A stretch of 8,939 nucleotides of DNA from a bacterium (GCA_012523655.1 JAAYTV010000351.1:1-8939); one strand, 5' to 3'. Counted from the stretch's first letter, positions 1-7,240 are shown. Made by a program: numbers and translations. Notes: generated from the letters alone by a model not told the origin.

Positions 1-1683
1 GAGCTGGAGATCATCAGCGATCGGGTCCTGGCGGTGCAGGAGCCGAGGGGGGGCGGCAGCGCGTTTCTTTATTTGGAATTCAGCAAGCCGTTCTTCCACC
101 GGGGAACGTGGAATGAAAACGGCATCGACTCGATCGCCCTTCGCCAGGTCGGGGACCACATCGGTGCCTTCGCCTCCTATCGAACGGCCTCGCATGAACA
201 AATTCTGGTCCGCATCGGTTTTTCCGATCAGGACCGGGATCAGGCGGCACTTTGGTTGAAACAAGAGATTCCGGAATGGAATTTCGCGGCAGTGCGCGAG
301 GCGGCCAGACGCGCCTGGGACGGCTCGCTGCAAATCGTCAACGTTCAAGGCGGGACAGAAGAGGAACGGATCAAGTTTTTCACCGCCCTGTACCGGGTGA
401 ACGGAGGCGAAGGGCTTTGGCGGGCCATGGGCCTTGATGAGGGGGAGCACAGGAAACGCGCGATCGCTTATGCCGGCCGTTCGGAGGAACAAGTGGTCCC
501 TAGCCGTCACACCATCCGCGCCATGTTCATGCATCAGAATATCGGCTTTATCGCCTCAGCCTATTTGAGAGGCCTGCGTGGTTTTGATGTAGAACGGGCG
601 TATGCCAACATGAAAATGGAATTCATGCAATCCACTAAAATTCCCTGGCGCGTCGGTCCGCCGACAGAGCTGGATGATTTTTATTTGAACCATGGTTTCT
701 TTCCCGCCCGGCCGGCCGGGCAGGCGGAGTGGGTGTCTCAGGTCGATCCCTTTGAGAAAAGACAATGCGTGACCGTAACCCTGCAGGCCGCCTATGAGAG
801 CTGGTGCCTGGCGCAGATGGCCCGGGAGCTGGGTAAAGAGAAGGACTGGACCTATTTCTCGGAACACGCGAGGGATTATCAAAAGGTCTACCGTTCTGAA
901 TTGGGATTCATGGCGCCGAGAACCGCGGACGGCCGTTGGGTCGAGCCGTTTGATCCCAAGTGGTCGGGCGGTCTTGGCGGCAGAGAGTATTTTGCCGAGA
1001 ACAACAGCTGGTCCTATACCTGGTACGTGCCCCACGATGTGCAGGGTTTGATCGATCTGATGGGTGGGCGGGAAAGGTTTGTCGAACGCTTGGATGCGGT
1101 GTTTGTGGAGCAGTATGACCAACCGGATGGCAAGTTCCGTTTTCTTGCCCAGTTTCCCGACGAGACCGGTCTGATCGGGCAGTATTCCCACGGCAACGAG
1201 TTCACCCGCCATATCCCTTACCTGTACAACTATGCCGGCGCACCCTGGAAAACACAGCGGCGGGTGCGGCAGATTATGGATATTTGGTATGGCGCCGGGC
1301 CATTGGGTCTCTGCGGGGATGAGGACAGTGGACTCTTGTCTGTTTGGTATGTGTTTGCCGCCCTGGGCATGTCGCCGGCCAATCTGGTGTGCCCCAATTA
1401 TCCAGTCTGGCTGATCTCCAGCCCGATCTTTGAACGAACGGTTCTTGCGCTGTCCGACGGCGGGAGTTTTACGATTCTTGCAAAAAACAGTTCGGCTCAG
1501 AATAAATACATTCAATCGGCCAGGTTGAACGGTGCGCCATGGGACAAACCCTGGTTTGAGCATTCACACTTGCGCCAGGGCGGCTCGTTGGAGCTGATGA
1601 TGGGCGCAAAACCCAACCGGCAGTGGGGCAGCGCGCCAGAAGCGGCGCCGCCGTCTTTTTCATCGCTGGAACGGTCTAAATGA
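1..1683 (+). CDS. GH92 family alpha-mannosidase-like glycoside hydrolase, 5'-truncated by the window
   Basis: The reading frame is open from base 1, so the true start lies upstream; 560 residues are visible (the family is usually 700-760). The first ~110 residues match the end of the N-terminal beta-sandwich, with EFSKPF, an EIPEWNF-like segment and GGTEEERIKFFTALYR. The rest is the (alpha/alpha)6 catalytic domain. Family hallmarks are clear: AENNSWSYTWYVPHDV (Glu at 997-999, the position of the general acid), GQYSHGNEFTRHIPYLYNYAG, and LCGDEDSGLLSVWYVFAALG (Asp codons 1318 and 1324, where the family's general-base Asp lies). The end has the usual LMMGAKPNRQWG before a short polar tail. Known members are calcium-dependent exo-alpha-mannosidases acting on N-glycans or yeast mannan. 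Odd point: between LYR (about 396) and RGFD (about 580) there are only ~61 residues instead of ~105, and the conserved WDT(F/Y)R block is not recognisable. The family call is firm; activity on mannosides is uncertain. The stop overlaps a possible ATG of the next gene. Confidence 0.88.
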   Translation, partial: ELEIISDRVLAVQEPRGGGSAFLYLEFSKPFFHRGTWNENGIDSIALRQVGDHIGAFASYRTASHEQILVRIGFSDQDRDQAALWLKQEIPEWNFAAVREAARRAWDGSLQIVNVQGGTEEERIKFFTALYRVNGGEGLWRAMGLDEGEHRKRAIAYAGRSEEQVVPSRHTIRAMFMHQNIGFIASAYLRGLRGFDVERAYANMKMEFMQSTKIPWRVGPPTELDDFYLNHGFFPARPAGQAEWVSQVDPFEKRQCVTVTLQAAYESWCLAQMARELGKEKDWTYFSEHARDYQKVYRSELGFMAPRTADGRWVEPFDPKWSGGLGGREYFAENNSWSYTWYVPHDVQGLIDLMGGRERFVERLDAVFVEQYDQPDGKFRFLAQFPDETGLIGQYSHGNEFTRHIPYLYNYAGAPWKTQRRVRQIMDIWYGAGPLGLCGDEDSGLLSVWYVFAALGMSPANLVCPNYPVWLISSPIFERTVLALSDGGSFTILAKNSSAQNKYIQSARLNGAPWDKPWFEHSHLRQGGSLELMMGAKPNRQWGSAPEAAPPSFSSLERSK

Positions 1684-1688
1684 AAGGA
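1683..1688 (+). promoter_or_regulatory. Ribosome binding site for the FG-GAP protein gene
   Basis: AAAGGA lies six bases before the ATG at 1695. The longer in-frame start, the ATG at 1680 that overlaps the upstream stop, would place this site inside the gene and has no such motif ahead of it. This favours 1695 as the start. The site overlaps the upstream stop codon, so translation is probably coupled. Confidence 0.65.
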
Positions 1689-1694
1689 CCAAGA

Positions 1695-3662
1695 ATGAGA
1701 GCATGCTTGCACGTTGCTGTCTGTCTTTTAACCTGGGCCGCCCTGCTCAGGCCTGCGGATCTGCAGCGTATCTCTTTCAATCATCCGGGCCTGACAGTGG
1801 ATCTCGGCGTTGGACTGTGGGCCTGGCCGCTGCCCATGGATTGGGATGAGGACGGCGACCTCGATCTGATCGTGAGCTACAACGATACGCCCAACCGGGC
1901 CATTTATTTTTTTGAAAATCCTTCAGGCTGCGTCAAGCTTCCGGTGTTCAAGCCGCCGGTCAAGGTGGGCGTTTCGTACAACAACATTCAAATTTCCTAC
2001 GTCGACGGCCAACCGCGTGTGCTGATTCCAGAACAGGAGCTGATTGATTTTAAAGCAAATCAGTTCGGCCAAGCCAAACAGATTTATTCCGGAAAAGCGA
2101 TTCATGCCACCCGTGGCCGCATTCGCAGCAATCAGTGGAAGTACTGCGATTACGATGGCGACGGCAAGATGGACCTGATTGTCGGTGTTGACGACTGGAG
2201 CGAATACGGTTGGGACGAGGGCTATGATGACGCCGGCCGATGGAAGATGGGACCGGGCCGTGGTTTTGTCTACTGGCTGCGGAACTTGGGGAGCGACGCT
2301 CATCCCCGCTATGCGGATGCGCAGAAAATCGAAGCGGATGGTAAAGCGGTTGAGGTATACGCCATGCCCTCGCCCAATTTCGCTGATTTCGATTCAGACG
2401 GCGATCTGGATTTGATCTGCGGTGAATTCATGGATCGTCTGACCTATTTCGAAAACATCGGCGCCCGGACCGAACCCAACTTCACAACAGCGAGATTTCT
2501 ACGCACGCAGAATCGGATCCTGGCGCTGGATGGCTGTATGATCGTTCCTGTGGCCATCGATTGGGATCAGGACGGTGATGTCGATCTGGTGGTCGGCGCT
2601 GAAGACGGCAGCGTGGCTCTGGTGGAGAACAGCGGCCGGATCGTGGACGGCCTGCCGGAATTTCTCTCGCCGCAGCCGTTTCAGCAGCAGGCCCAGGATC
2701 TACGCTGGGTCGTTCTGGTCACTCCCTTCAGTTATGATTGGGATGACGACGGCGACGAGGATCTGATCTGCGGCAACGCCTCCGGCTATATCGGTTTCAT
2801 CGAGAACCTCGATGGCGGCGATCCTCCGCGCTGGGCGCGGCCGCAGTATCTGCGGGCGGACGGCGAGGTCATCCGCATCCTGGCCGGTCATAACGGCTCC
2901 ATCCAGGGGCCATGTGAAGCGAAATGGGGTTACACCACCCTGAGCGTGGCTGATTGGGACAACGATGGATTGCCGGATATTCTGGTCAATTCCATTTGGG
3001 GCCAGGTCCACTGGTATCGCAACATCGGCTCCCGTTCACAGCCACGGTTGGCGTGCGCTCAGCCGGTTCTGGTCGACTGGGAAGGTACGACGCCGAAACC
3101 GGAATGGGTGTGGTGGAAGCCCAAAGACCGGGAGTTGGTCAGCCAATGGCGGACCACGCCGCTGGCCGTGGATTTTAATCGCGACGGTCTGCAGGATCTG
3201 GTGATGTTGGATCACGAGGGTTATTTGGCTTTTTTTGAGCGAACCAAAGACGCTGACGGGCTGCTGCACCTTTTACCGGGTAAACGCCTCTTTACCACCG
3301 ATGGCCCGACGGTTTTCGATTCTTCGCAAAAACCACAGCCACAGAATGATGCCTATCTGCGGCTCAACGGCCTGAACAACGGTAAAAGCGGTCGACGGAA
3401 AATCGGCATGACGGATTGGAATGGGGACGGTCGTCTGGACCTGCTGGTCAACAGTGTGAACATAACGCTGATGGAAAACCGCGGCCAGCGGGACGGGCTT
3501 ACGCTGTTTCATGACTTCGGGCCGCTGGCTGAAATGAAACTGGCCGGACACAGCACCAGCCCGGCTGTCGTGGACTGGAATAAAGACGGCATCAAAGATT
3601 TACTCATCGGCGCGGAGGACGGCCGGTTCTATTACCTGCGCAATCCGCGGGGCCGGCAATAA
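1695..3662 (+). CDS. Secreted FG-GAP/VCBS repeat protein (predicted beta-propeller)
   Basis: This is a 655-residue protein starting at the ATG after AAAGGA; an ATG 15 bases earlier overlaps the upstream stop and is the alternative. Residues 1 to ~20 form a hydrophobic Sec-type signal (MRACLHVAVCLLTWAALL). The body holds nine D-x-D-x-DG-x-x-D loops at about residues 49, 152, 231, 289, 348, 420, 493, 574 and 627. Each is followed by a hydrophobic strand such as LDLIVSYND, LDLICGEF or KDLLIGAEDG, and often by a F/Y-x-x-N-x-G blade end (YFENIG, HWYRNIG). Such loops bind calcium in FG-GAP/VCBS propellers. The 103-residue gap between loops 1 and 2 could hide a blade without the loop. No catalytic motif is seen. 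In the family, such proteins serve in adhesion, in glycan binding, or as platforms of polysaccharide lyases. Its place after a glycosidase suggests an extracellular or periplasmic role in glycan binding or processing, which is inference. Whether it is an enzyme is unknown. Confidence 0.88.
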   Translation: MRACLHVAVCLLTWAALLRPADLQRISFNHPGLTVDLGVGLWAWPLPMDWDEDGDLDLIVSYNDTPNRAIYFFENPSGCVKLPVFKPPVKVGVSYNNIQISYVDGQPRVLIPEQELIDFKANQFGQAKQIYSGKAIHATRGRIRSNQWKYCDYDGDGKMDLIVGVDDWSEYGWDEGYDDAGRWKMGPGRGFVYWLRNLGSDAHPRYADAQKIEADGKAVEVYAMPSPNFADFDSDGDLDLICGEFMDRLTYFENIGARTEPNFTTARFLRTQNRILALDGCMIVPVAIDWDQDGDVDLVVGAEDGSVALVENSGRIVDGLPEFLSPQPFQQQAQDLRWVVLVTPFSYDWDDDGDEDLICGNASGYIGFIENLDGGDPPRWARPQYLRADGEVIRILAGHNGSIQGPCEAKWGYTTLSVADWDNDGLPDILVNSIWGQVHWYRNIGSRSQPRLACAQPVLVDWEGTTPKPEWVWWKPKDRELVSQWRTTPLAVDFNRDGLQDLVMLDHEGYLAFFERTKDADGLLHLLPGKRLFTTDGPTVFDSSQKPQPQNDAYLRLNGLNNGKSGRRKIGMTDWNGDGRLDLLVNSVNITLMENRGQRDGLTLFHDFGPLAEMKLAGHSTSPAVVDWNKDGIKDLLIGAEDGRFYYLRNPRGRQ

Positions 3663-3712
3663 GCGAATCATTCGTTTCGGGGAATGCCCTGACAATGCAT
3701 CTGCTTCGTTTT

Positions 3713-3718
3713 GGAGGT
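3713..3718 (+). promoter_or_regulatory. Strong ribosome binding site for the FAD oxidoreductase gene
   Basis: GGAGGT sits four bases before the ATG at 3723. It rules out the in-frame TTG at 3711, which would place this site inside the coding region. The 60-base gap before this gene is the largest in the window, so an extra promoter here is possible, but no convincing -35/-10 pair was seen. Confidence 0.75.
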
Positions 3719-3722
3719 CTTA

Positions 3723-5075
3723 ATGAAAAGACGCCGATTTCTCCAATCAGCGCTCGCCGCATCTTTCGCTTTTGCCCCCTGGGCCGATGCGGCCGAGCGG
3801 CTGCAGACCGGCCGTTGCACAAAATGGTCGAGACGCATTCCATTGCGCTATCAGGCGGATGTGGCGGTGATCGGCGGCGGAATCGCCGGTGTGACCGCTG
3901 CCTGCAGCGCCGCGCGATCGGGCGCTTCGGTGATCCTGGTGGAGCGGTTTGCCGTGACCGGCGGCAATTTGACCAGTGGCGGGGTGGCGTCGTTTTGCGG
4001 CGAGACTGCCGGACAGGGCATGGTCTTTGATGAGATGATCACGGATCTGGAGAAATTCGCCGCCATCGCGCCCTATCGACCCTATCCGGATCTGGAAGCG
4101 CGCGTATTCGATCATTCGATTTTCGCCGTTCTGTTGCAGGAGATGCTGCTGCGCCACAGGGTGAAACTGCTGCTGCACACCCAATTCGTCGATGCCATCA
4201 ACCAGAAAGGCCGGATCGCTGATTGTATTGTGTGTGGACCCTCCGGCCCGGAAGGACTGCACGCCGAGCAGTATATCGACTGCAGCGGCGAAGCTGCGTT
4301 GGTGCACGCTGCCGGTTTTGCAACCATGAAAGGCCGGCCTGAAGATGGGCTGCAACTGCCCATGTCGATGATGTTTTTTGTCCGCCATGTGGCGCCGGCG
4401 CTCGCTGCCCCGCAAGCGCCGGAGGGATGGTTTGATGCCATTCGCATAAAGGACGAGCTGCCCATGACCAGCCTGTGGCCCAATGGACCGGGCAGCAATG
4501 CGCTCAAGATAAAAATTCCCGGATTCGATGCTTCCGACACCGAGAGCATGACCGCAGCGGAGATTCAAGGCCGGCGACGTATGATGCAGGTGCTGGATTA
4601 TTATCAACGGATCGAGAAAAAACCCTGGCGGCTGGAGTACTGCTCGCCGCGCATCGGCATCCGCGAAGGACGAAGAGCCGTGGGCGACTATGTACTTACC
4701 GTCGACGATCTGCGGGCAGGAAGAAAATTCGCCGACGCGATCGCGGCCGGCGTGTTTTATTTGGATGGTCATAAACCGGACGATGACAAGCGAACCTACA
4801 TTCTACCTCCTGATCAGCTCGCCGTGCCGCCGTATCAGATACCATTCCGCTGTCTACTGGTGCAGCGGGCGAAAAACGTGCTGACCGCCGGCCGCTGTTT
4901 CTCCGCCCAGCAACTGGCGCTGTCCTCCGCGCGCGTCTCCACCACCTGCGCCATGATGCGACAAGCCGCCGGCATTGCCGCCGGCTTAGCGGTAGAAAAG
5001 CGATGCGATCCACGCGATCTGAATCCTGTGGAAATACGAACGATCGTCGAACGACGAGGCGCGGTTCTGACCTAA
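3723..5075 (+). CDS. Tat-exported FAD-dependent oxidoreductase (PF12831-type)
   Basis: The 450-residue product begins MKRRRFLQSALAASFAFAP, a twin-arginine-like signal with an AlaAspAlaAla-type cleavage region near residues 20-24. A Rossmann dinucleotide site follows: VAVIGGGIAG at about 47-56 (GxGxxG), with the acidic Glu74 ending strand beta-2 (ILVE), expected to hold the FAD ribose. Next come TGGNLTSGGVASF and FDEMI, typical of FAD_oxidored (PF12831) proteins. The segment SPRIGIREGRRAVGDYVLTVDDL and the C-terminal AGRCFSAQQLALSSARVSTTCAMMRQAAGIAAGLA (about 389-423) are strong family signatures; the latter closes the FAD domain. Homologues are often labelled generic FAD-dependent oxidoreductases or, doubtfully, xanthan lyases, and the substrate is generally unknown. 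Export by Tat fits a protein that folds with its cofactor in the cytoplasm. The context suggests oxidation of a sugar or other glycan-derived compound, which is inference. The length is normal and no lesion is seen. Confidence 0.87.
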   Translation: MKRRRFLQSALAASFAFAPWADAAERLQTGRCTKWSRRIPLRYQADVAVIGGGIAGVTAACSAARSGASVILVERFAVTGGNLTSGGVASFCGETAGQGMVFDEMITDLEKFAAIAPYRPYPDLEARVFDHSIFAVLLQEMLLRHRVKLLLHTQFVDAINQKGRIADCIVCGPSGPEGLHAEQYIDCSGEAALVHAAGFATMKGRPEDGLQLPMSMMFFVRHVAPALAAPQAPEGWFDAIRIKDELPMTSLWPNGPGSNALKIKIPGFDASDTESMTAAEIQGRRRMMQVLDYYQRIEKKPWRLEYCSPRIGIREGRRAVGDYVLTVDDLRAGRKFADAIAAGVFYLDGHKPDDDKRTYILPPDQLAVPPYQIPFRCLLVQRAKNVLTAGRCFSAQQLALSSARVSTTCAMMRQAAGIAAGLAVEKRCDPRDLNPVEIRTIVERRGAVLT

Positions 5076-5105
5076 CTGTCTTTTATGGTCAAAAACGGGA
5101 AAAAG

Positions 5106-5661
5106 ATGAAAACCTGTTTCTTTTGAATCATCAGTTTGCTATTTATCCTGACGCTCTGGGCTGCGGACCTACAGTTGATCAAGACCGATAAATATGCCGG
5201 CCAACCGCAAAAACTGGATCGCGTTCGGGTTGCCAGTATCGCCGTGTTGCCGGACCGCTGGCAAAATGAAACCAACTGGCAGCGTATAGAAATCCTGGTG
5301 CGCCGGGCAGCTCTCCAGGGCGGCGCGCAGTTGGTGGTGACTCCTGAGGGAGCGCTCGATGGCTATGTCATCAACGATGTCAACGCGGAAAAAGATGAGC
5401 GGCAGAAGAAAGTTCTGCTGCAACACCGCTTTGCTGCGTACGCGCGCTTAAGAAAACAGTCTACCGTTGGTGTTCTGCCATCCTTATCAGAGTCTGATCA
5501 TCTCTGAACGCGGCGATTTGCGGGCGATGGGCAACACCGGACAGATTGTCTATGCCGAATTGACCACCGCAATAGAACGATATGGAAAAAGATTTGACCA
5601 TCGCCGGCCTGCTCTCTACAAGGAACTGTACGCACCCCAAGACCCGGCTGAAACCAGATGA
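5106..5661 (+). pseudogene. Carbon-nitrogen hydrolase (nitrilase superfamily) pseudogene: nonsense codon plus internal deletion
   Basis: Two segments of one nitrilase-superfamily enzyme are joined out of frame. The first, from the ATG at 5106, reads MKTCFF, then TGA (5124-5126), then IISLLFILTLWAADLQ. This is a signal peptide broken at codon 7, most simply a TGG (Trp) to TGA change. It continues with VRVASIAVLP, a WQRIEILVRRAALQGGAQ helix and VVTPEGALDGY, which carries the catalytic Glu of the family's Glu-Lys-Cys triad. It reaches YARLRK near 5455. The second segment, in another frame from about 5452, reads ENSLPLVFCHPYQSLIIS, AMGNTGQIVYAEL and RRPALYKELYAP. That is the normal C-terminus of amidohydrolases of this family and it stops at 5659-5661. 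Between them, the roughly 110-130 residues that should carry the catalytic Lys (KxHL-like) and Cys are missing. The family hydrolyses amides or nitriles. An active product is not expected. A TTG at 5136 could restart translation but would still give a truncated protein. Confidence 0.82.
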
Positions 5662-5663
5662 AA

Positions 5664-5669
5664 GAGAGG
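5664..5669 (+). promoter_or_regulatory. Ribosome binding site for the phosphoesterase gene
   Basis: GAGAGG lies six bases before the ATG at 5676, favouring this start over the in-frame ATG at 5658 that overlaps the stop of the broken nitrilase gene (ATGA). A second ATG at 5682 is also possible but has 12-base spacing. The site begins just three bases past the upstream stop, which suggests the two genes were once translationally coupled. Confidence 0.65.
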
Positions 5670-5675
5670 TGCTTC

Positions 5676-7205
5676 ATGATTATGAACAGGCGGTGCGTTC
5701 TCATCGGTCTTTTGGTCAGCAGCGGTGTTTTTTCCCAGAGCGTGATCACCGGCACTGTCTATTTGGACGCTAACCGCAACGCGAGCCGGGATCACGGCGA
5801 ATCCGGACTCCAGGGCGTCTGCATCTCCAATGGCCGTGAGGTTGTGCGGACGGATGCGAATGGGCGCTGGCAACTGGAACAGCCGAACGACAGCCTGATC
5901 TTTGTGATCAAACCCTCGGGATACGGCGTTCCGGTGAACGAGGCCATGCTGCCGCAGCACTATGCCCGGCTGGTTGCCGGCTCTTGTCGGGAGAGCGGTC
6001 GCCAGATCGATTTTCCGCTCTGGCCGGCGACAGAGGATTCGGCTTTTACCGTCCTGTTGTTCGGTGATCCACAGGCCAGAGGCATGCGCGAGGTGCACTT
6101 TGTTACCCGGGATGTGGTGCAAGAGTGCATCGCTACAGACGCGGCCTTTGGTGTTTGTCTCGGCGATCTGGTGGCCGACGATCCTTCGCTGTTCGGCGAA
6201 CTGAGCCGACGCTTCGGCCAAATCGGCTTTCCCATGTATTATGCCTTTGGCAACCATGATCATGACCGCGACGCCCGTGATAACCGGCAGAGCGATCGAA
6301 CCTTTCGACGCATCTTCGGACCCAGCACGTTCGCTTTTGAATACGGTCAGGCGGTCTTTATCGTTTATAAAAATGTGTTCTACAAGCCAGAGGGCGGCTA
6401 TCGGGCGCATCTTCTGGATGATCAGCTCGCCTTTGCAGCGAGTTATCTATCCGCTGTGCCGCGGAACAAACTGGTGGTGCTGTTTATGCATATTCCCATC
6501 ATCGCCATGGATAATGCCCAAAGCCTGTTCCAACTGTTGCGGGATCGACCTTATACGCTGTCCGTATCCGCCCACACTCATGAGCTGGCCAATCTGTTTG
6601 TCGATGAAAAAGGGGGGTGGCCTAGCGCCGAGCCCCATCATCATTTCATCAATGGGACCGTATGCGGCAGTTGGTGGTGCGGCCTGCTGGATGAACAGGG
6701 CATTCCCCATGCGGTGATGAATGATGGGGCGCCCAATGGTTATGCTTATTTAACCATCGAGGGCAGCCGGTACGCCATTCGCTACAAGGCGGCGAGGCGG
6801 CCGGCAGAGTATCAGATGAACATTTATCTTCCTGATGAGATGCTGTGCAGCCAGGCCGATACAACCCATGTGCTGGTCAATGTCTTTGCCGGCTCCAGCC
6901 GGTCGGTGGTGGAGATGCAGTTGGATCAGCGGCCGGACTGGCAACAACTGATCCCGGTGGCGGCGAGGGATCCGGAGTGTCTGCGTATGCACCAGCTCAA
7001 CGCGATATTGGAGCAACCGTTCAATGGTCAGGCTTTGGAAGAGCGGCTTGGGTGGAAAATGGATCCACCGAGCCTGTCGCGGCATATGTGGGAAGGCACG
7101 CTGCCCTGTGGTCTAACGCCCGGAGTCCATACGGTTACTGTTCGCACCACGGATATGTTCGGACAGATCTGGACAGGACGCCGCGTTTTCAGCGTGCGCC
7201 CCTAA
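5676..7205 (+). CDS. Secreted calcineurin-like phosphoesterase with MetallophosN and MetallophosC domains
   Basis: The 509-residue product has an N-terminal Sec-type signal (NRRCVLIGLLVSSGVFSQ, to about residue 21). Residues ~23-75 form a small beta-domain of the MetallophosN/SdrD-B-like kind (TGTVYLDANRNASRDHGESG, then RTDANGRWQLE). The catalytic calcineurin-like fold spans about 124-305. Its metal-ligand motifs are FGDPQ (Asp131), LGDL (Asp164), GNHDHD (Asn193, His194), FMHIP (His272) and SAHTH (His300, His302). The first motif is D-x-Q rather than the classical D-x-H, as I recall for this subfamily. The C-terminal part has NGTVCGSWWCG (about 326-336) and NDGAPNGYAYLTIEG, typical of MetallophosC (PF16370), and ends with a beta-rich region. 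Such enzymes use two metal ions to cleave phosphomonoesters or phosphodiesters; the substrate of this exported group is not established to my knowledge. It may remove phosphate groups from an extracellular glycan or from nucleotides or lipids (inference). All catalytic motifs except the altered D-x-H are present. Confidence 0.92.
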   Translation: MIMNRRCVLIGLLVSSGVFSQSVITGTVYLDANRNASRDHGESGLQGVCISNGREVVRTDANGRWQLEQPNDSLIFVIKPSGYGVPVNEAMLPQHYARLVAGSCRESGRQIDFPLWPATEDSAFTVLLFGDPQARGMREVHFVTRDVVQECIATDAAFGVCLGDLVADDPSLFGELSRRFGQIGFPMYYAFGNHDHDRDARDNRQSDRTFRRIFGPSTFAFEYGQAVFIVYKNVFYKPEGGYRAHLLDDQLAFAASYLSAVPRNKLVVLFMHIPIIAMDNAQSLFQLLRDRPYTLSVSAHTHELANLFVDEKGGWPSAEPHHHFINGTVCGSWWCGLLDEQGIPHAVMNDGAPNGYAYLTIEGSRYAIRYKAARRPAEYQMNIYLPDEMLCSQADTTHVLVNVFAGSSRSVVEMQLDQRPDWQQLIPVAARDPECLRMHQLNAILEQPFNGQALEERLGWKMDPPSLSRHMWEGTLPCGLTPGVHTVTVRTTDMFGQIWTGRRVFSVRP

Positions 7206-7240
7206 ACGGACGCATTCGATTTGAACTTACAGATTGAACG

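Noticed and set aside
706..721. Perfect 16-base GC palindrome containing GGCCGGCC
   Set aside because: It lies inside the GH92 coding region and encodes the ordinary segment around ARPAG. No flanking features suggest a site, so it is probably chance in a GC-rich gene.
556..1563. Long antisense open frame of 335 codons opposite the GH92 gene
   Set aside because: It is a shadow frame of a gene with strong family motifs. The product has no recognisable domain and low-complexity GC-driven composition.
1695..3662. Assignment of the FG-GAP protein as a PL11 rhamnogalacturonan lyase
   Set aside because: The repeats read as generic VCBS (LTYFENIG-like blade ends), without the longer conserved PL11 segments I would expect. 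Kept only as a hypothesis to test.
3664..3674. Short inverted repeat (CGAAT / ATTCG) just after the FG-GAP stop
   Set aside because: The stem is only four or five pairs with almost no loop and no T-tract, so it is not a credible terminator or operator.
3747..4772. Long antisense open frame of 341 codons opposite the FAD oxidoreductase gene
   Set aside because: It is another shadow frame, rich in His and Arg, with no domain; the sense strand encodes a clear flavoprotein.
5076..5105. Promoter or regulatory element in the gap before the nitrilase pseudogene
   Set aside because: The gap is only 30 bases, with no -35/-10 pair or hairpin; only a weak GGGA ahead of the ATG is seen.
5616..6410. Antisense open frame of 264 codons opposite the phosphoesterase gene
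   Set aside because: The sense strand carries all metal-ligand motifs of the phosphoesterase, and the antisense product shows nothing recognisable.
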